NCBI GenBank assembly: GCA_964416425.1
Contig: CAYQEC010000003.1
Coordinates: 1 to 64,000, forward strand
Length of the DNA: 64,000 bases
Direction: 5' to 3'
Source: CAYQEC01 sp964416425
GTDB taxonomy: Bacteria; Actinomycetota; Acidimicrobiia; Spongiisociales; UBA5794
The position numbers and the translations under genes were made by a program. Positions 16,245 through 25,379 of the stretch are shown one piece after another; within the stretch, counting starts at the first letter, position 1; the number at the start of each line of letters is the position of its first letter. The notes below the pieces were generated by a model. That model was given only the letters and a program-made list of their open reading frames with translations. It had not been told where the DNA came from and ran no database searches.

Positions 16245-16943
16245 GTGCAGACCGTTCCCCGCCTCCGTGAGGCCCTCAAGGCAAAGGCACCCACCCTCGA
16301 GGTCGAGCGCGGCCTGTGGGAGGCCGGCTGCGACGTCGTCGTCGGGGTCGACGAGGTGGGGCGGGGGGCATGGGCCGGGCCGCTCAGCGTCGGTGCCGCC
16401 GTCGTGCCCCGTCACCGCCGCGTCTACAAGATCCGCGACTCGAAGATGCTCACCGAGGAGGAACGGGAGGCGCTCTTCGCCCGGGTGGCGGGATGGTGTG
16501 CCGCCTGGGCGGTGGGGCACGCCTCCCCGCAGGAGTGCGACGAGCTGGGCATGTCGGAGGCGCAGCGCCTCGCCGCCCGCCGCGCCCTCGCCGGGCTCGG
16601 GGTGACCCCGGGGAGGGTACTCGTCGACGGCAACTGGGACTTCGTCGGCGGTGACCCGGTGCGCATCGTCGGCGGCGACGCCACCTCGCTGTCGATCTCG
16701 GCCGCCTCGGTGCTGGCCAAGGTGACGCGGGACCGCATTATGCGGCGCCTCGCCGAGCACTACCCGGCCTACGGCTTCGAGCGGAACAAGGGCTATCCGG
16801 GGCCGCGCCACCGGGCCGCCCTCCACGCCCTGGGGCCGACCACGATCCATCGCCGCAGCTGGGCGTTCATGGACGGCCTGGTGTGGAACGGGGTGCCTCG
16901 GGTGCGCCGGCCCGATCCGCAGGGAGTCCTCTTCGCCGACTGA
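16245..16943 (+). CDS. rnhB: Ribonuclease HII
   Basis: 232 residues. The catalytic set is visible: GVDEVGRGAWAGPL (Asp36, Glu37), IRDSKMLTEEERE, VDGNWDF and GDATSLSISAASVLAKVTRD (metal-binding Asp and Lys). It removes ribonucleotides from DNA and RNA primers. Start at the GTG at 16245 is supported by the adjacent -10 box and by alignment of the N-terminal ~30-residue extension with actinobacterial enzymes. Confidence 0.93.
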   Translation: MQTVPRLREALKAKAPTLEVERGLWEAGCDVVVGVDEVGRGAWAGPLSVGAAVVPRHRRVYKIRDSKMLTEEEREALFARVAGWCAAWAVGHASPQECDELGMSEAQRLAARRALAGLGVTPGRVLVDGNWDFVGGDPVRIVGGDATSLSISAASVLAKVTRDRIMRRLAEHYPAYGFERNKGYPGPRHRAALHALGPTTIHRRSWAFMDGLVWNGVPRVRRPDPQGVLFAD

Positions 16944-17052
16944 GGACGGGCGTCGGTCACGGCCTCGACGAGACCGCCGGCGGCACAGGCCCGGTGCTGG
17001 TGCGGCGGGCCCACATCGGTCAGACTGAGAGGGTCACATCACGAGGAGGCGC

Positions 17053-18237
17053 ATGGGCGAGCCGGTATCTGTAGGGAAGAACGACCCGCGGGACTTCCTC
17101 GCCATCGATCGGCTCCTCGACGACGAGGAGCGCCTGGTACGGGACACGGTGCGGCGCTTCGTCGCCGACCGGGTGCTGCCCGGCATCGCCGAGTGGTTCG
17201 AGGACGGGGTGTTTCCCCGGGAACTGGTGGGGGAGATCGGCGCCCTCGGGTTCCTCGGTATGCACCTCGAGGGCTACGGCTGCGCCGGCATGACCGCGGT
17301 CGACTACGGCCTCGCCTGCACCGAGCTGGAAGCCGGCGACTCCGGGGTGCGGAGCTTCGTCTCGGTGCAGGGATCGTTGTGCATGTTCCCCATCTGGGCC
17401 TACGGCTCGGAGGAGCAGAAGCAGCAATGGCTGCCCCGGATGGCGAGCGGTGAGATCATCGCCTGCTTCGGGCTCACCGAGGCCGACGCCGGCAGCGACC
17501 CGGGCAGCATGCGGACCCGGGCCCGCCGCGACGGCGACGACTGGGTGCTCAACGGATCGAAGATGTGGATCACCAACGGCGGCATCGCCGACGTCGCCAT
17601 CGTGTGGGCCAAGGCCGACGACACCGTCCTCGGGTTCGTCGTGCCCACCGACACCCCCGGCTTCACCGTCAACGACATCCACCACAAGCTCTCGCTGCGG
17701 GCCTCGGTGACCTCCGAGCTGGTGCTGGAGGACGTCCGGGTGCCGGGGAGCGCCCTGCTCCCGGGAGTGCGAGGACTCAAGGGACCGCTGTCCTGTCTCA
17801 GCGAGGCCCGCTACGGGATCCTCTTCGGAGCGGTGGGCGCGGCCCGCGCCTGCTACGAGTGCGCCCTCGACTACGCCGGTGCCCGTATCCAGTTCGGCGG
17901 GCCGATCGCCCGTTTCCAGCTCACCCAGCAGAAGCTGGTCGAGATGATGACGGCGGTGAACCGGGGCATGCTGGTGGCGCTGCACATCGGCCGCATGAAG
18001 GACGCCGGGATCGCCACCGCCGCCCACATCAGTTTCGGGAAGCGGGACAACGTCGCCATGGCGCTCGATGTCGCCCGCCAGGCCCGCTCGGTGCTGGGCG
18101 CCAACGGCATCACCCTCGAGTACCCGGTGGTGCGGCACATGAACAACCTGGAGTCGGTGTACACCTACGAGGGCACCAACGAGATCCACACCCTCATCCT
18201 CGGCGAGGCCCTCACCGGGATCGCAGCCTACGACTGA
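17053..18237 (+). CDS. gcdH: Acyl-CoA dehydrogenase, glutaryl-CoA dehydrogenase type
   Basis: 394 residues. SFVSVQGSLCMFPIWAYGSE, CFGLTEADAGSDPGSMRT and VLNGSKMWITNGGIADV are closest to glutaryl-CoA dehydrogenase. The catalytic Glu is Glu373 in TYEGTNEIHTLILG. It would oxidatively decarboxylate glutaryl-CoA to crotonyl-CoA with FAD in lysine/tryptophan breakdown. GAGGAGG lies just ahead of the ATG. No other gene of that pathway is adjacent, so another short acyl-CoA substrate is possible. Confidence 0.85.
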   Translation: MGEPVSVGKNDPRDFLAIDRLLDDEERLVRDTVRRFVADRVLPGIAEWFEDGVFPRELVGEIGALGFLGMHLEGYGCAGMTAVDYGLACTELEAGDSGVRSFVSVQGSLCMFPIWAYGSEEQKQQWLPRMASGEIIACFGLTEADAGSDPGSMRTRARRDGDDWVLNGSKMWITNGGIADVAIVWAKADDTVLGFVVPTDTPGFTVNDIHHKLSLRASVTSELVLEDVRVPGSALLPGVRGLKGPLSCLSEARYGILFGAVGAARACYECALDYAGARIQFGGPIARFQLTQQKLVEMMTAVNRGMLVALHIGRMKDAGIATAAHISFGKRDNVAMALDVARQARSVLGANGITLEYPVVRHMNNLESVYTYEGTNEIHTLILGEALTGIAAYD

Positions 18238-18251
18238 GCAGGGAGAAGGCG

Positions 18252-18938
18252 GTGAGCAGCCAGCGAGCCGGCGCCGAATGGGCCACGGTGGGGCCGGATG
18301 CCGACCCGGGCCGGGGCGCACCGCAACCCCACCGGTTGGTGCTCGCCAGCGGATCCCCGCGGCGTCGCGCCCTGCTCGCGGTGGCGGGGTTCGAGTTCGA
18401 CGTCGCCACACCCGACGTCGACGAGCGACGTCATGCCGGGGAGGACCCGGCGGCGATGGTGCTCCGGCTCGCCCGCCGCAAGGCGGAGAACGGTGCCCGG
18501 GAAGGGGAGGACGGGACCCGGGTCCTCGCCTGCGACACCACCGTGACGCTCGGAGGCCGCATCTTCGGCAAGCCGGAGGACAGCGCCGGGATCGTGGCGA
18601 TGATTCTCGCCCTCGCCGGCCGCACCCACTCGGTGCTGACCGGGTACGCCCTGGCGGTGGTGGGCCGGGCCGGCGACGAGGCGGGAGTGGCCGAGACGAG
18701 GGTGACGATGCGGGACGTCTCCCCGTCCGAAGCCGCCGCCTACGCCGCCACCGGTGAGTCACTCGACATGGCGGGCGCCTACGCCCTCCAGGGGGACGGC
18801 GGGCGGCTCGTCGCCGCCGTCGAAGGCTCCCGCTCCAACGTGATCGGCCTGCCGCTCGAGGAGGTGGTCCCCCTGCTGCGGCGCCACGGATTCGTTCCGC
18901 GCCGGCGCGAGAACGGGGGAGGAGAACCGATGTGGTGA
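18252..18938 (+). CDS. maf: Maf-like nucleoside triphosphate pyrophosphatase
   Basis: 228 residues from a GTG 15 bases after gcdH. LASGSPRRRALL is the Maf signature, ACDTTVTLGG holds the catalytic Asp, and AGAYALQGDGGRLV and GSRSNVIGLPLE complete the family. It hydrolyses non-canonical or dTTP/UTP nucleotides to monophosphates, with roles in nucleotide-pool cleaning and septum control. The first ~30 residues are a non-conserved extension, so a later start is possible. Confidence 0.9.
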   Translation: MSSQRAGAEWATVGPDADPGRGAPQPHRLVLASGSPRRRALLAVAGFEFDVATPDVDERRHAGEDPAAMVLRLARRKAENGAREGEDGTRVLACDTTVTLGGRIFGKPEDSAGIVAMILALAGRTHSVLTGYALAVVGRAGDEAGVAETRVTMRDVSPSEAAAYAATGESLDMAGAYALQGDGGRLVAAVEGSRSNVIGLPLEEVVPLLRRHGFVPRRRENGGGEPMW

Positions 18939-20608
18939 CCGCATTCGCAGACGGAGCAGCGGCGGCCGCCGGGAGCATCGACTACGTCACCGTCTTCATC
19001 GGCCTCTTCGGGGGCCTGGCGCTGCTCGTACTCGGGATGGACCGGATGACCGAGGCCCTCAAGGTCATCGCCGGTGATCACATGCGGGCGATCCTGGCCA
19101 GGTTGACGGCGAATCGGGTCACGGGCGTGTTCACCGGAGCAGCGGTGACGGCGGTGGTGCAGTCGTCGTCGGTGACGACGGTCCTGGTGGTCGGGTTCGT
19201 CACGTCGGGGCTGATGACGCTCACCCAATCGATCGGCGTCATCATGGGCGCCAACATCGGGACCACCGTCACCGCCCAGATCATCGCCTTCGACGTCACC
19301 AAGTACGCGCTGCTGCCGGTGGCGGTCGGGGCCGCCATGCTCTTCGGCTCGAAGAACGAGACCCGCCAATCCCAGGGTGCGGCCATCCTCGGGCTCGGGA
19401 TGCTGTTCTTCGGCATGGCGGTGATGGGCGACGCCATGGATCCGTTGCGGGACTACGGGCCGTTCCACCGGCTGATGGCGAACCTCGCCAACCCGCTGCT
19501 CGGGGTGCTGGTCGGGGCGGCTTTCACGGCGCTGGTCCAATCGTCGGCGGCGACCGCCGGGGTGGTGCTCGCCCTCGCCTTCGAGGGCCTCATCTCGCTC
19601 CCGGCCGGGATCGCCGTCGTGCTCGGCGCCAACGTCGGCACCAGCGTCACCGCTCAGCTCGCCGCCATCGGTAAGAGCCGCGAAGCGCACCGGGCCGCCC
19701 TGGTGCACACTCTCTTCAACGTGGCCGGGGTGCTCGTCTGGATCGCCGTCATCCCCGAACTGGGCTCCGTGGTGCACGGGATCGGCGGCGGCCTGGGGCG
19801 GGAGATCGCCAACGCCCACACCATCTTCAACGTGGCCAACACCCTGCTCTTTGTGTGGTTCACGCCCCAGATCGCCGCTCTGGTGACCCGTCTCATCCCC
19901 GACCGGCCGGAGGACGAGGAGGCGGAGATCGAGGCCAAGTACCTCGACCGGGAGCTGCTGCGCACCCCGGCGCTGGCGCTCGACCGGGCCCGGCTCGAGC
20001 TGGATCGAATGGCGAGACGGGTGCGGGCCATGCTGGCGGCGGCGCTGCCGGCGGTGCTCGACGGGCCTCGCACCCTGCTGGAGGAAGTCGAGGCGATGGA
20101 CGACGAGGTCGATGCCCTCCACGCCCACATCGTCCGCTACCTGGGGGACCTGAGCCGCGCCCGGCTGGGAAGCCGCGACACCGAGGTGATGATCCAGCTC
20201 ATGGAGGCCACCAACAACCTGGAGGCGATCGGCGACATCATCGAGACCAACCTGGTGGCTCTGGGGATCTCGCGACTCGACCAGGGAATCATGGTGAGCG
20301 AGGGCACCCGGCGTCTCATCGAGGATTTCTTCCGGCAGGTGTCGACCGCTCTCGACCTCGCCCTCACCGCGGTGACCGAGAAGGACGAGGCCACCGCCCG
20401 TCGGGTGTCGGCCATGAAGAGCGACATCAACGAGCTGGAGCGCAGCGCCCAGCTCCACGAGGCGGAGCGGTTGGTGGCCGACGAGCCGCACCGGGTGCAG
20501 GCCTACCGGCTCGAGACCGACGTCATCGCCAACCTGAAGCGCATCTACTACTTCGCCAAGCGCACCGCCCGGGTCGCCGTCCCGGTGTCGGAACGCGCCA
20601 CGTCGTAG
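18932..20608 (+). CDS. Na/Pi cotransporter family protein with PhoU-like C-terminal domain
   Basis: 558 residues. Two Na/Pi-cotransporter repeats carry the QSS motifs QSSSVTT (from residue 77) and QSSAATAG (from 203), each followed by GANIGTT or GANVGTS. Residues ~340-540 are a helical PhoU-like domain (RLELDRMARRV, EATNNLEAIGDIIETNL). It imports phosphate with sodium. The GTG at 18932 has GGAGGAG seven bases upstream; the next codon, GTG at 18935, is an alternative that overlaps the maf stop by four bases. Confidence 0.9.
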   Translation: MVTAFADGAAAAAGSIDYVTVFIGLFGGLALLVLGMDRMTEALKVIAGDHMRAILARLTANRVTGVFTGAAVTAVVQSSSVTTVLVVGFVTSGLMTLTQSIGVIMGANIGTTVTAQIIAFDVTKYALLPVAVGAAMLFGSKNETRQSQGAAILGLGMLFFGMAVMGDAMDPLRDYGPFHRLMANLANPLLGVLVGAAFTALVQSSAATAGVVLALAFEGLISLPAGIAVVLGANVGTSVTAQLAAIGKSREAHRAALVHTLFNVAGVLVWIAVIPELGSVVHGIGGGLGREIANAHTIFNVANTLLFVWFTPQIAALVTRLIPDRPEDEEAEIEAKYLDRELLRTPALALDRARLELDRMARRVRAMLAAALPAVLDGPRTLLEEVEAMDDEVDALHAHIVRYLGDLSRARLGSRDTEVMIQLMEATNNLEAIGDIIETNLVALGISRLDQGIMVSEGTRRLIEDFFRQVSTALDLALTAVTEKDEATARRVSAMKSDINELERSAQLHEAERLVADEPHRVQAYRLETDVIANLKRIYYFAKRTARVAVPVSERATS

Positions 20609-20671
20609 CCACGATCCCTGATCGGTCGGCGCCGCTGCCGGCGCCGGGTACGATGGATGGCGGGAGCTGGT

Positions 20672-20866
20672 ATGAGCAAACGGGAGGATCCGAAACAGGG
20701 CCTGACTCCGTGGGACTGGATCTCGGGTATGCGGGTCGGTGCCTTGGCCGGCGGGATCCTCGGGCTCGGGATCGGGCTGGTCACCGGGACCCTGGCGTTC
20801 GTATGGGTTTTCGGCGGCGGCGCGGTCGGCGGTATCGTCGGGGCGCTCACCGCGTCCCACCGGTGA
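20672..20866 (+). CDS. Small two-helix membrane protein
   Basis: 64 residues starting MSKREDPKQGLTPWDW, with two closely spaced Gly/Ala-rich hydrophobic segments (about residues 22-60) and a short basic tail. GGGAG lies five bases before this ATG, which is why it is preferred over an in-frame ATG at 20657. TACGAT at 20649-20654 could be the -10 box. The family is not recognised. It sits between the phosphate transporter and glycogen phosphorylase. Confidence 0.65.
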   Translation: MSKREDPKQGLTPWDWISGMRVGALAGGILGLGIGLVTGTLAFVWVFGGGAVGGIVGALTASHR

Positions 20867-20951
20867 CCGGGACATTGACCGGCGACGACATGTCATCGTC
20901 CAGAATGGCTACCCTGCCGCGGTCCCCCGTCCTTCCGATCGGGACGATCCC

Positions 20952-23447
20952 ATGACCGCCATCCACATGCCAGAGGAGCCCTTACCGGGCGACACCGCGG
21001 CGCGGGAGGCGAGCGGACGCCTCGCCGACCGCATCCGATGGCATCTCCGCTACTCCCTCGCCGAGTCCACCGCCTCGGCCTCGCCGCACGACTGGTACAC
21101 CGCGGTGGCGATGACGGTGCGTGAGCAGATGATGGACGCCTGGCTCACCACCCAGCGGATCCAAGCCGAGCAGAACCCCCGCACCGTCCACTACCTGTCG
21201 ATGGAGTACCTGGTGGGGCGGGTCCTCACCAACAACGCCATCAACGTCGGGATCTACCGGGATCTCGTGGCCGCCTGCGAGAGCCTCGGGCTGGACTGGG
21301 ACGAGGTCGTCGAGACCGAACGGGACGCCGGCCTCGGCAACGGTGGCCTGGGACGGCTCGCCGCCGGTTTCCTCGACTCGATGGCGACGCTCGGGCTCCC
21401 CGGGGTCGGCCACGGGATCCGCTACAAGTACGGGATCTTTCGGCAGCGGATCCAGGGTGGCGCCCAGGTGGAGGAACCGGACGACTGGCTGCGCTACGGG
21501 TACCCGTGGGAGATCGAACGTCCCGAGCGGCGGGTTCTGGTGCACTTCGGGGGCCGGGTCAAGGGCAACGACTGGCGCAGCCCGGGCGGCACCCGGTGGA
21601 AGCCCGACAGCGTGGTGGTGGGCATCCCCTACGACACGCCGGTGGTCGGGTTCCGGAACCGCACCGTCAACACGCTGCGGCTCTGGTCGGCCCACGCCTC
21701 CGAGGTGTTCAAGCTCAAGTTCTTCAACAACGGCGAGTACATCAAGGCATACGAGGACCAGATGCTCGGGGAGCGCATCAGCAGCGTGCTCTACCCGAAC
21801 GACCAGATCGACGCCGGGCTCGAGCTGCGGGTGATGCAGCAGTACTTCTTCGTGTCGTGCGCCCTGCAGGACATCCTGCGGGACTTCCACGAGGCGGGGC
21901 ACGACATCCGCAGCTTCGCCGACCGGGTCGTGATGCAGTTGAACGACACCCACCCGGCGCTGGCGATCCCCGAGCTGATGCGCATCCTCATCGACGACGA
22001 GGCGCTGCACTTCGAGGAGGCGTGGGACATCGTGCGCCGCACGTTCGGCTACACCAACCACACCTTGATGCCGGAAGCGCTCGAGACCTGGTCGGTGCAG
22101 CTCCTGGAGCGGCTGATACCGCGCCAGATGCAGCTCATCTATCTGATCAACGACCGCCTCCTCGCCGAGGTGCGCGAGGCGTTCCCGGGTGATCAGGCCC
22201 GGCTGCAGCGCATGTCGCTCATCCAGGAGGAGCGGGGGCGGCGGATCCGGATGGCGAACCTGGCAGCCTACGCTGCTTTCAGCATCAACGGCGTCGCCGA
22301 GCTCCATACCAAGCTGCTGCGCCGTGACCTCTTCCGCGACTTCGCCGACGTATGGCCGGAGCGGTTCAACAACAAGACCAACGGGGTGAGCCCGCGCCGC
22401 TGGCTCATGGTCTCCAACCCGGAGCTGACCCGCACCATCACCGACGCCATCGGCGACGGCTGGACCCACGACCTCACCGAACTGGAGAAGTTGAAGGGGC
22501 TGGCGGGGGACGCCGAATTCGGTCGGCAGGTGACGGCGGCCAAGGACATGGCGAAGGGCCGCCTCGGCAAGCACGTTTCCCGGCAGATCGGGATCGATCT
22601 CGACCTCGCCTCACTGTTCGACGTCCAGGTGAAACGGATCCACGAGTACAAGCGCCAGGTCCTCAACGTCATGCACGTCCTCCACCGTTACCTGCGCATC
22701 AAGGACGGGGGCGGCGGCGACTACGTGCCGCGCACCTTTATCTTCGGCGGCAAGGCCGCACCCGGGTACGCCATGGCGAAGCTCATCATCCGCCTCATCA
22801 ACGACGTCGCCGACCTCGTCAACCGCGACACCGCGACCTCCGAGATGCTGCGGGTGGTGTTCCTCCCCGACTACGGGGTCTCCCTCGCCCAGCGCATCAT
22901 GCCGGCTGCCGAGCTGAGCGAGCAGATCAGCACCGCCGGCACCGAGGCGAGCGGCACCGGCAACATGAAACTCGCCATGAACGGGGCCGTCACCATCGGG
23001 ACGCTGGACGGGGCCAACATCGAGATCCGTCAGCAGGTGGGCGACGACGCCTTCTTCCTCTTCGGGCACACCGTCGAGGAGCTCGACGAGCTGCGCCGCT
23101 CCGGTTCGTACAACCCTTGGCAGTACTACGAGAGCGACTCCGAGCTGCGCCGGGTGATCGACCTGCTCGCCGGCACCGACCTGAGCAACACCGGCACCAA
23201 CTACCGGCCGATCTACGACGCCCTCATGACCCACGGCGACCGCTTCTTCCATCTGGCCGACTTCCGCTCCTACGTCGACACCCAGGAGGCGGTGGATGCC
23301 GCCTACCGCGACCGGGACCGCTGGACGCGAATGGCGATCGCCAACATCGCCGGGAGCGGGAGGTTCAGCTCGGATCGCACCATCCGGGCCTATGCCGAGG
23401 AGATCTGGCACCTCGACGGTGCCGGGGACGGCGCCGGGAACGGGTGA
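20952..23447 (+). CDS. glgP: Glycogen/starch/alpha-glucan phosphorylase
   Basis: 831 residues, full length for this GT35 family. TVHYLSMEYLVGR, GLGNGGLGRLAAGFLDSMA, VMQLNDTHPALAIPELMR and FNNKTNGVSPRRW are family blocks. The pyridoxal-phosphate lysine is Lys673 in EASGTGNMKLAMNG. It releases glucose 1-phosphate from alpha-1,4-glucans, feeding carbon storage use together with polyphosphate glucokinase elsewhere in the window. A TACCCT about 40 bases upstream may be the -10. Confidence 0.96.
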   Translation: MTAIHMPEEPLPGDTAAREASGRLADRIRWHLRYSLAESTASASPHDWYTAVAMTVREQMMDAWLTTQRIQAEQNPRTVHYLSMEYLVGRVLTNNAINVGIYRDLVAACESLGLDWDEVVETERDAGLGNGGLGRLAAGFLDSMATLGLPGVGHGIRYKYGIFRQRIQGGAQVEEPDDWLRYGYPWEIERPERRVLVHFGGRVKGNDWRSPGGTRWKPDSVVVGIPYDTPVVGFRNRTVNTLRLWSAHASEVFKLKFFNNGEYIKAYEDQMLGERISSVLYPNDQIDAGLELRVMQQYFFVSCALQDILRDFHEAGHDIRSFADRVVMQLNDTHPALAIPELMRILIDDEALHFEEAWDIVRRTFGYTNHTLMPEALETWSVQLLERLIPRQMQLIYLINDRLLAEVREAFPGDQARLQRMSLIQEERGRRIRMANLAAYAAFSINGVAELHTKLLRRDLFRDFADVWPERFNNKTNGVSPRRWLMVSNPELTRTITDAIGDGWTHDLTELEKLKGLAGDAEFGRQVTAAKDMAKGRLGKHVSRQIGIDLDLASLFDVQVKRIHEYKRQVLNVMHVLHRYLRIKDGGGGDYVPRTFIFGGKAAPGYAMAKLIIRLINDVADLVNRDTATSEMLRVVFLPDYGVSLAQRIMPAAELSEQISTAGTEASGTGNMKLAMNGAVTIGTLDGANIEIRQQVGDDAFFLFGHTVEELDELRRSGSYNPWQYYESDSELRRVIDLLAGTDLSNTGTNYRPIYDALMTHGDRFFHLADFRSYVDTQEAVDAAYRDRDRWTRMAIANIAGSGRFSSDRTIRAYAEEIWHLDGAGDGAGNG

Positions 23448-23477
23448 GAACGTCGCAGGGGAGCGGCGGTGCCGGGC

Positions 23478-24182
23478 TCACACGGCGGCGACGGCCGGGA
23501 GGTCGATGATGAACGAGAGGTCGCCGGAGGCGTAGCCGAGCCGGTTCCAGGAAGGCTGGCTCGCCAGGGCGGTGATGGCGGCGACCGGCTCCGGGTCGAA
23601 CTGGGCGCCGGCGTATCGATCCAGCTCGCTCAACGCGTACGCCACCGGCATCGCCGGTTGGTAGCAGCGGTGGCTGGTGATGGCGTCGAAGGCGTCGGCC
23701 ACCTGCAGGATCCGCGCCAGCCGGGGAATGGCGCCGCCGTCGATGCCCCGGGGGTAGCCGGTGCCGTCGAAGCGCTCGTGATGGGTGAGCACGATGGTGG
23801 CCACGGCGGGGTCGACCCGGTCCCGGATCATCTCGTAGCCGATGCGGGGGTGGTGCTCCAGCTCCATCCACTCGGCGGCGGCGAGCGGGCCCGGCTTTTC
23901 GAGGATCTCGCGGGAGACGAAGAGCTTGCCGACGTCGTGGAGCAGGGCGGCCGCCGAGAGGACCCCGTAATGGGTCTCCTCGATGCGCATCTCCTCGGCG
24001 ATGTTGATCGCGATGTGGGCGGTACGGTGGCTGTGACCGGCGAGGGCCGGGTCGACGGCTTCGAGGAGCTTGCTGAGACGGCGAATCACTTGCGTACCCA
24101 CTTCACACGGCCAGTGCTCGCCAGTCTGGGGCAGATAGCTCTGGAAGTGAATGGGCCGACCGCCCCATTCGTTTTGAGCCAT
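23478..24182 (-). CDS. HD-GYP domain phosphodiesterase-like protein
   Basis: 234 residues. The HD domain shows HSHRTAHIA at 50-58, LLHDVGK at 80-86 (metal-binding His-Asp) and HH at 134-135, followed by DGTGYP at 139-144 and VADAFDAIT. This is the HD-GYP set that degrades cyclic di-GMP to pGpG or GMP. No receiver or membrane domain is attached. The ATG at 24182 is preferred to upstream in-frame ATGs because those overlap the divergent membrane-protein gene. Confidence 0.85.
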   Translation of the reverse strand: MAQNEWGGRPIHFQSYLPQTGEHWPCEVGTQVIRRLSKLLEAVDPALAGHSHRTAHIAINIAEEMRIEETHYGVLSAAALLHDVGKLFVSREILEKPGPLAAAEWMELEHHPRIGYEMIRDRVDPAVATIVLTHHERFDGTGYPRGIDGGAIPRLARILQVADAFDAITSHRCYQPAMPVAYALSELDRYAGAQFDPEPVAAITALASQPSWNRLGYASGDLSFIIDLPAVAAV

Positions 24183-24306
24183 AGAGTTGGCAGGGATTGG
24201 CAATCGGGAGGGTTGCGGACGAACGACGGGGCTTCTTCGCCGAGTACGATCTCCGGCGGGGTCTCCCGCGGGAGGTGCCGCGGCGACGGACCCGGAGGAG
24301 CGACCC

Positions 24307-24507
24307 GTGAACATGGCTGCGATCGTCCCCATCGTCGTGGTCTGCCTCGCCCTCGTCGGCTTCTGCTGGTTCGACATCGCCGGCAGCGAGGTGCAGTACC
24401 TCCCAAAGTGGGCCTGGGCCCTCATCTGCCTCGCCTCGATCCCGCTCGGTCCCATCGCCTACCTCACGATCGGTCGGGTGCCCCGTCCCCGGAGCCACCC
24501 GAGATGA
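24307..24507 (+). CDS. PLDc_N (phospholipase D N-terminal-like) small membrane protein
   Basis: 66 residues with two hydrophobic helices. GSEVQYLPKWAWALICLA and PLGPIAYLTIGR match the PLDc_N motif, found alone in Bacillus YxlE. The GTG at 24307 has GGAGGAG six bases upstream. Its stop overlaps the ABC ATPase start (ATGA). The order of this gene, an ATPase and a permease mirrors yxlE-yxlF-yxlG. Confidence 0.8.
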   Translation: MNMAAIVPIVVVCLALVGFCWFDIAGSEVQYLPKWAWALICLASIPLGPIAYLTIGRVPRPRSHPR

Positions 24508-25379
24508 TCCGCACCGTGGCCCTCGAGAAGCGGTACGGCGACACCGCCGCCGTCGACGGTGTCGACCTCGACGTGCCGGCCGGGTCGATCTACGGCCTGG
24601 TGGGACCGAACGGCGCCGGCAAGACGACGCTGTTGGGGATGCTCGCCGGGCTGCGGCGCCCCACCGCCGGCGTCATCGAGCTGGGGGTGGAGCGGCAAAG
24701 GGTGGCGGTGCTGCCGGATACGCCGCACTTCGATCCATGGCTCACCGCCTGGGAGGTGCTCGATCTGGCACGCACCCTGGTCGACCGCTCCATCCCGCGG
24801 CAGCGCAACGACGAGCTGCTCCACGACACCGGGCTGGAGGAGGCGGCCGACCGTGTCGTCGGCGGCTTTTCCCGCGGCATGCTGCAGAGATTGGGGGTGG
24901 CCTCGACCCTGGTGGGGAACCCCGAGCTGCTGTTGCTCGACGAACCGTGCGCCGCGCTCGATCCGCTCGGGAGGCGGGAGGTCCTCGACCTCATCGCCCG
25001 GCTGCGGCGGGCCGCCACCGTGGTGTTCTCCAGCCACATCCTGGCCGACGTCCAGGAGGTGTGCGACACGGTCGGGATCCTCCGTAGCGGCCGGCTGCTG
25101 TTCCAGGGCCCACTCGAGGAGCTGCTGGTGGGGCGAGCCGTTCCCCGCTACCTGGTCCGACTCCGCTCCGACCCGGCGCCGGTGGCGGCGGCGCTGCGGA
25201 CCCGGCCGTGGGTGACCGAGGTGGAGGAGCGCGGTGACCTGCTCCGGGTCGGCGTCGACTCGCTACAACACGCCGAGGAGCAGCTCCCCGGAGCGCTGGC
25301 GGAGGCCGGAGCCACGGTGGTGTCGCTGAGCCCGGAGGCGGCCTCGCTGGAGGACGTGTTCCTCGAGGTGATGGCATGA
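24504..25379 (+). CDS. ABC transporter ATP-binding protein (YxlF-like)
   Basis: 291 residues. Walker A is GPNGAGKTT (residues ~35-43), the signature is FSRGMLQRLGVAS, Walker B is LLLLDEPCAALDP and the H-loop is SSHILADV. The signature carries FSRGM instead of LSGGQ, as in many CcmA/YxlF-type exporters. The C-terminal ~80 residues resemble the ABC-2-associated extension. It is coupled by 4-bp overlaps at both ends. Confidence 0.92.
   Translation: MIRTVALEKRYGDTAAVDGVDLDVPAGSIYGLVGPNGAGKTTLLGMLAGLRRPTAGVIELGVERQRVAVLPDTPHFDPWLTAWEVLDLARTLVDRSIPRQRNDELLHDTGLEEAADRVVGGFSRGMLQRLGVASTLVGNPELLLLDEPCAALDPLGRREVLDLIARLRRAATVVFSSHILADVQEVCDTVGILRSGRLLFQGPLEELLVGRAVPRYLVRLRSDPAPVAAALRTRPWVTEVEERGDLLRVGVDSLQHAEEQLPGALAEAGATVVSLSPEAASLEDVFLEVMA

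Noticed and set aside
18779..20896. 705-residue minus-strand frame opposite the Na/Pi symporter
   Set aside because: Arg/Gly/Asp-rich shadow without a ribosome site; the plus-strand gene has QSS and PhoU motifs.
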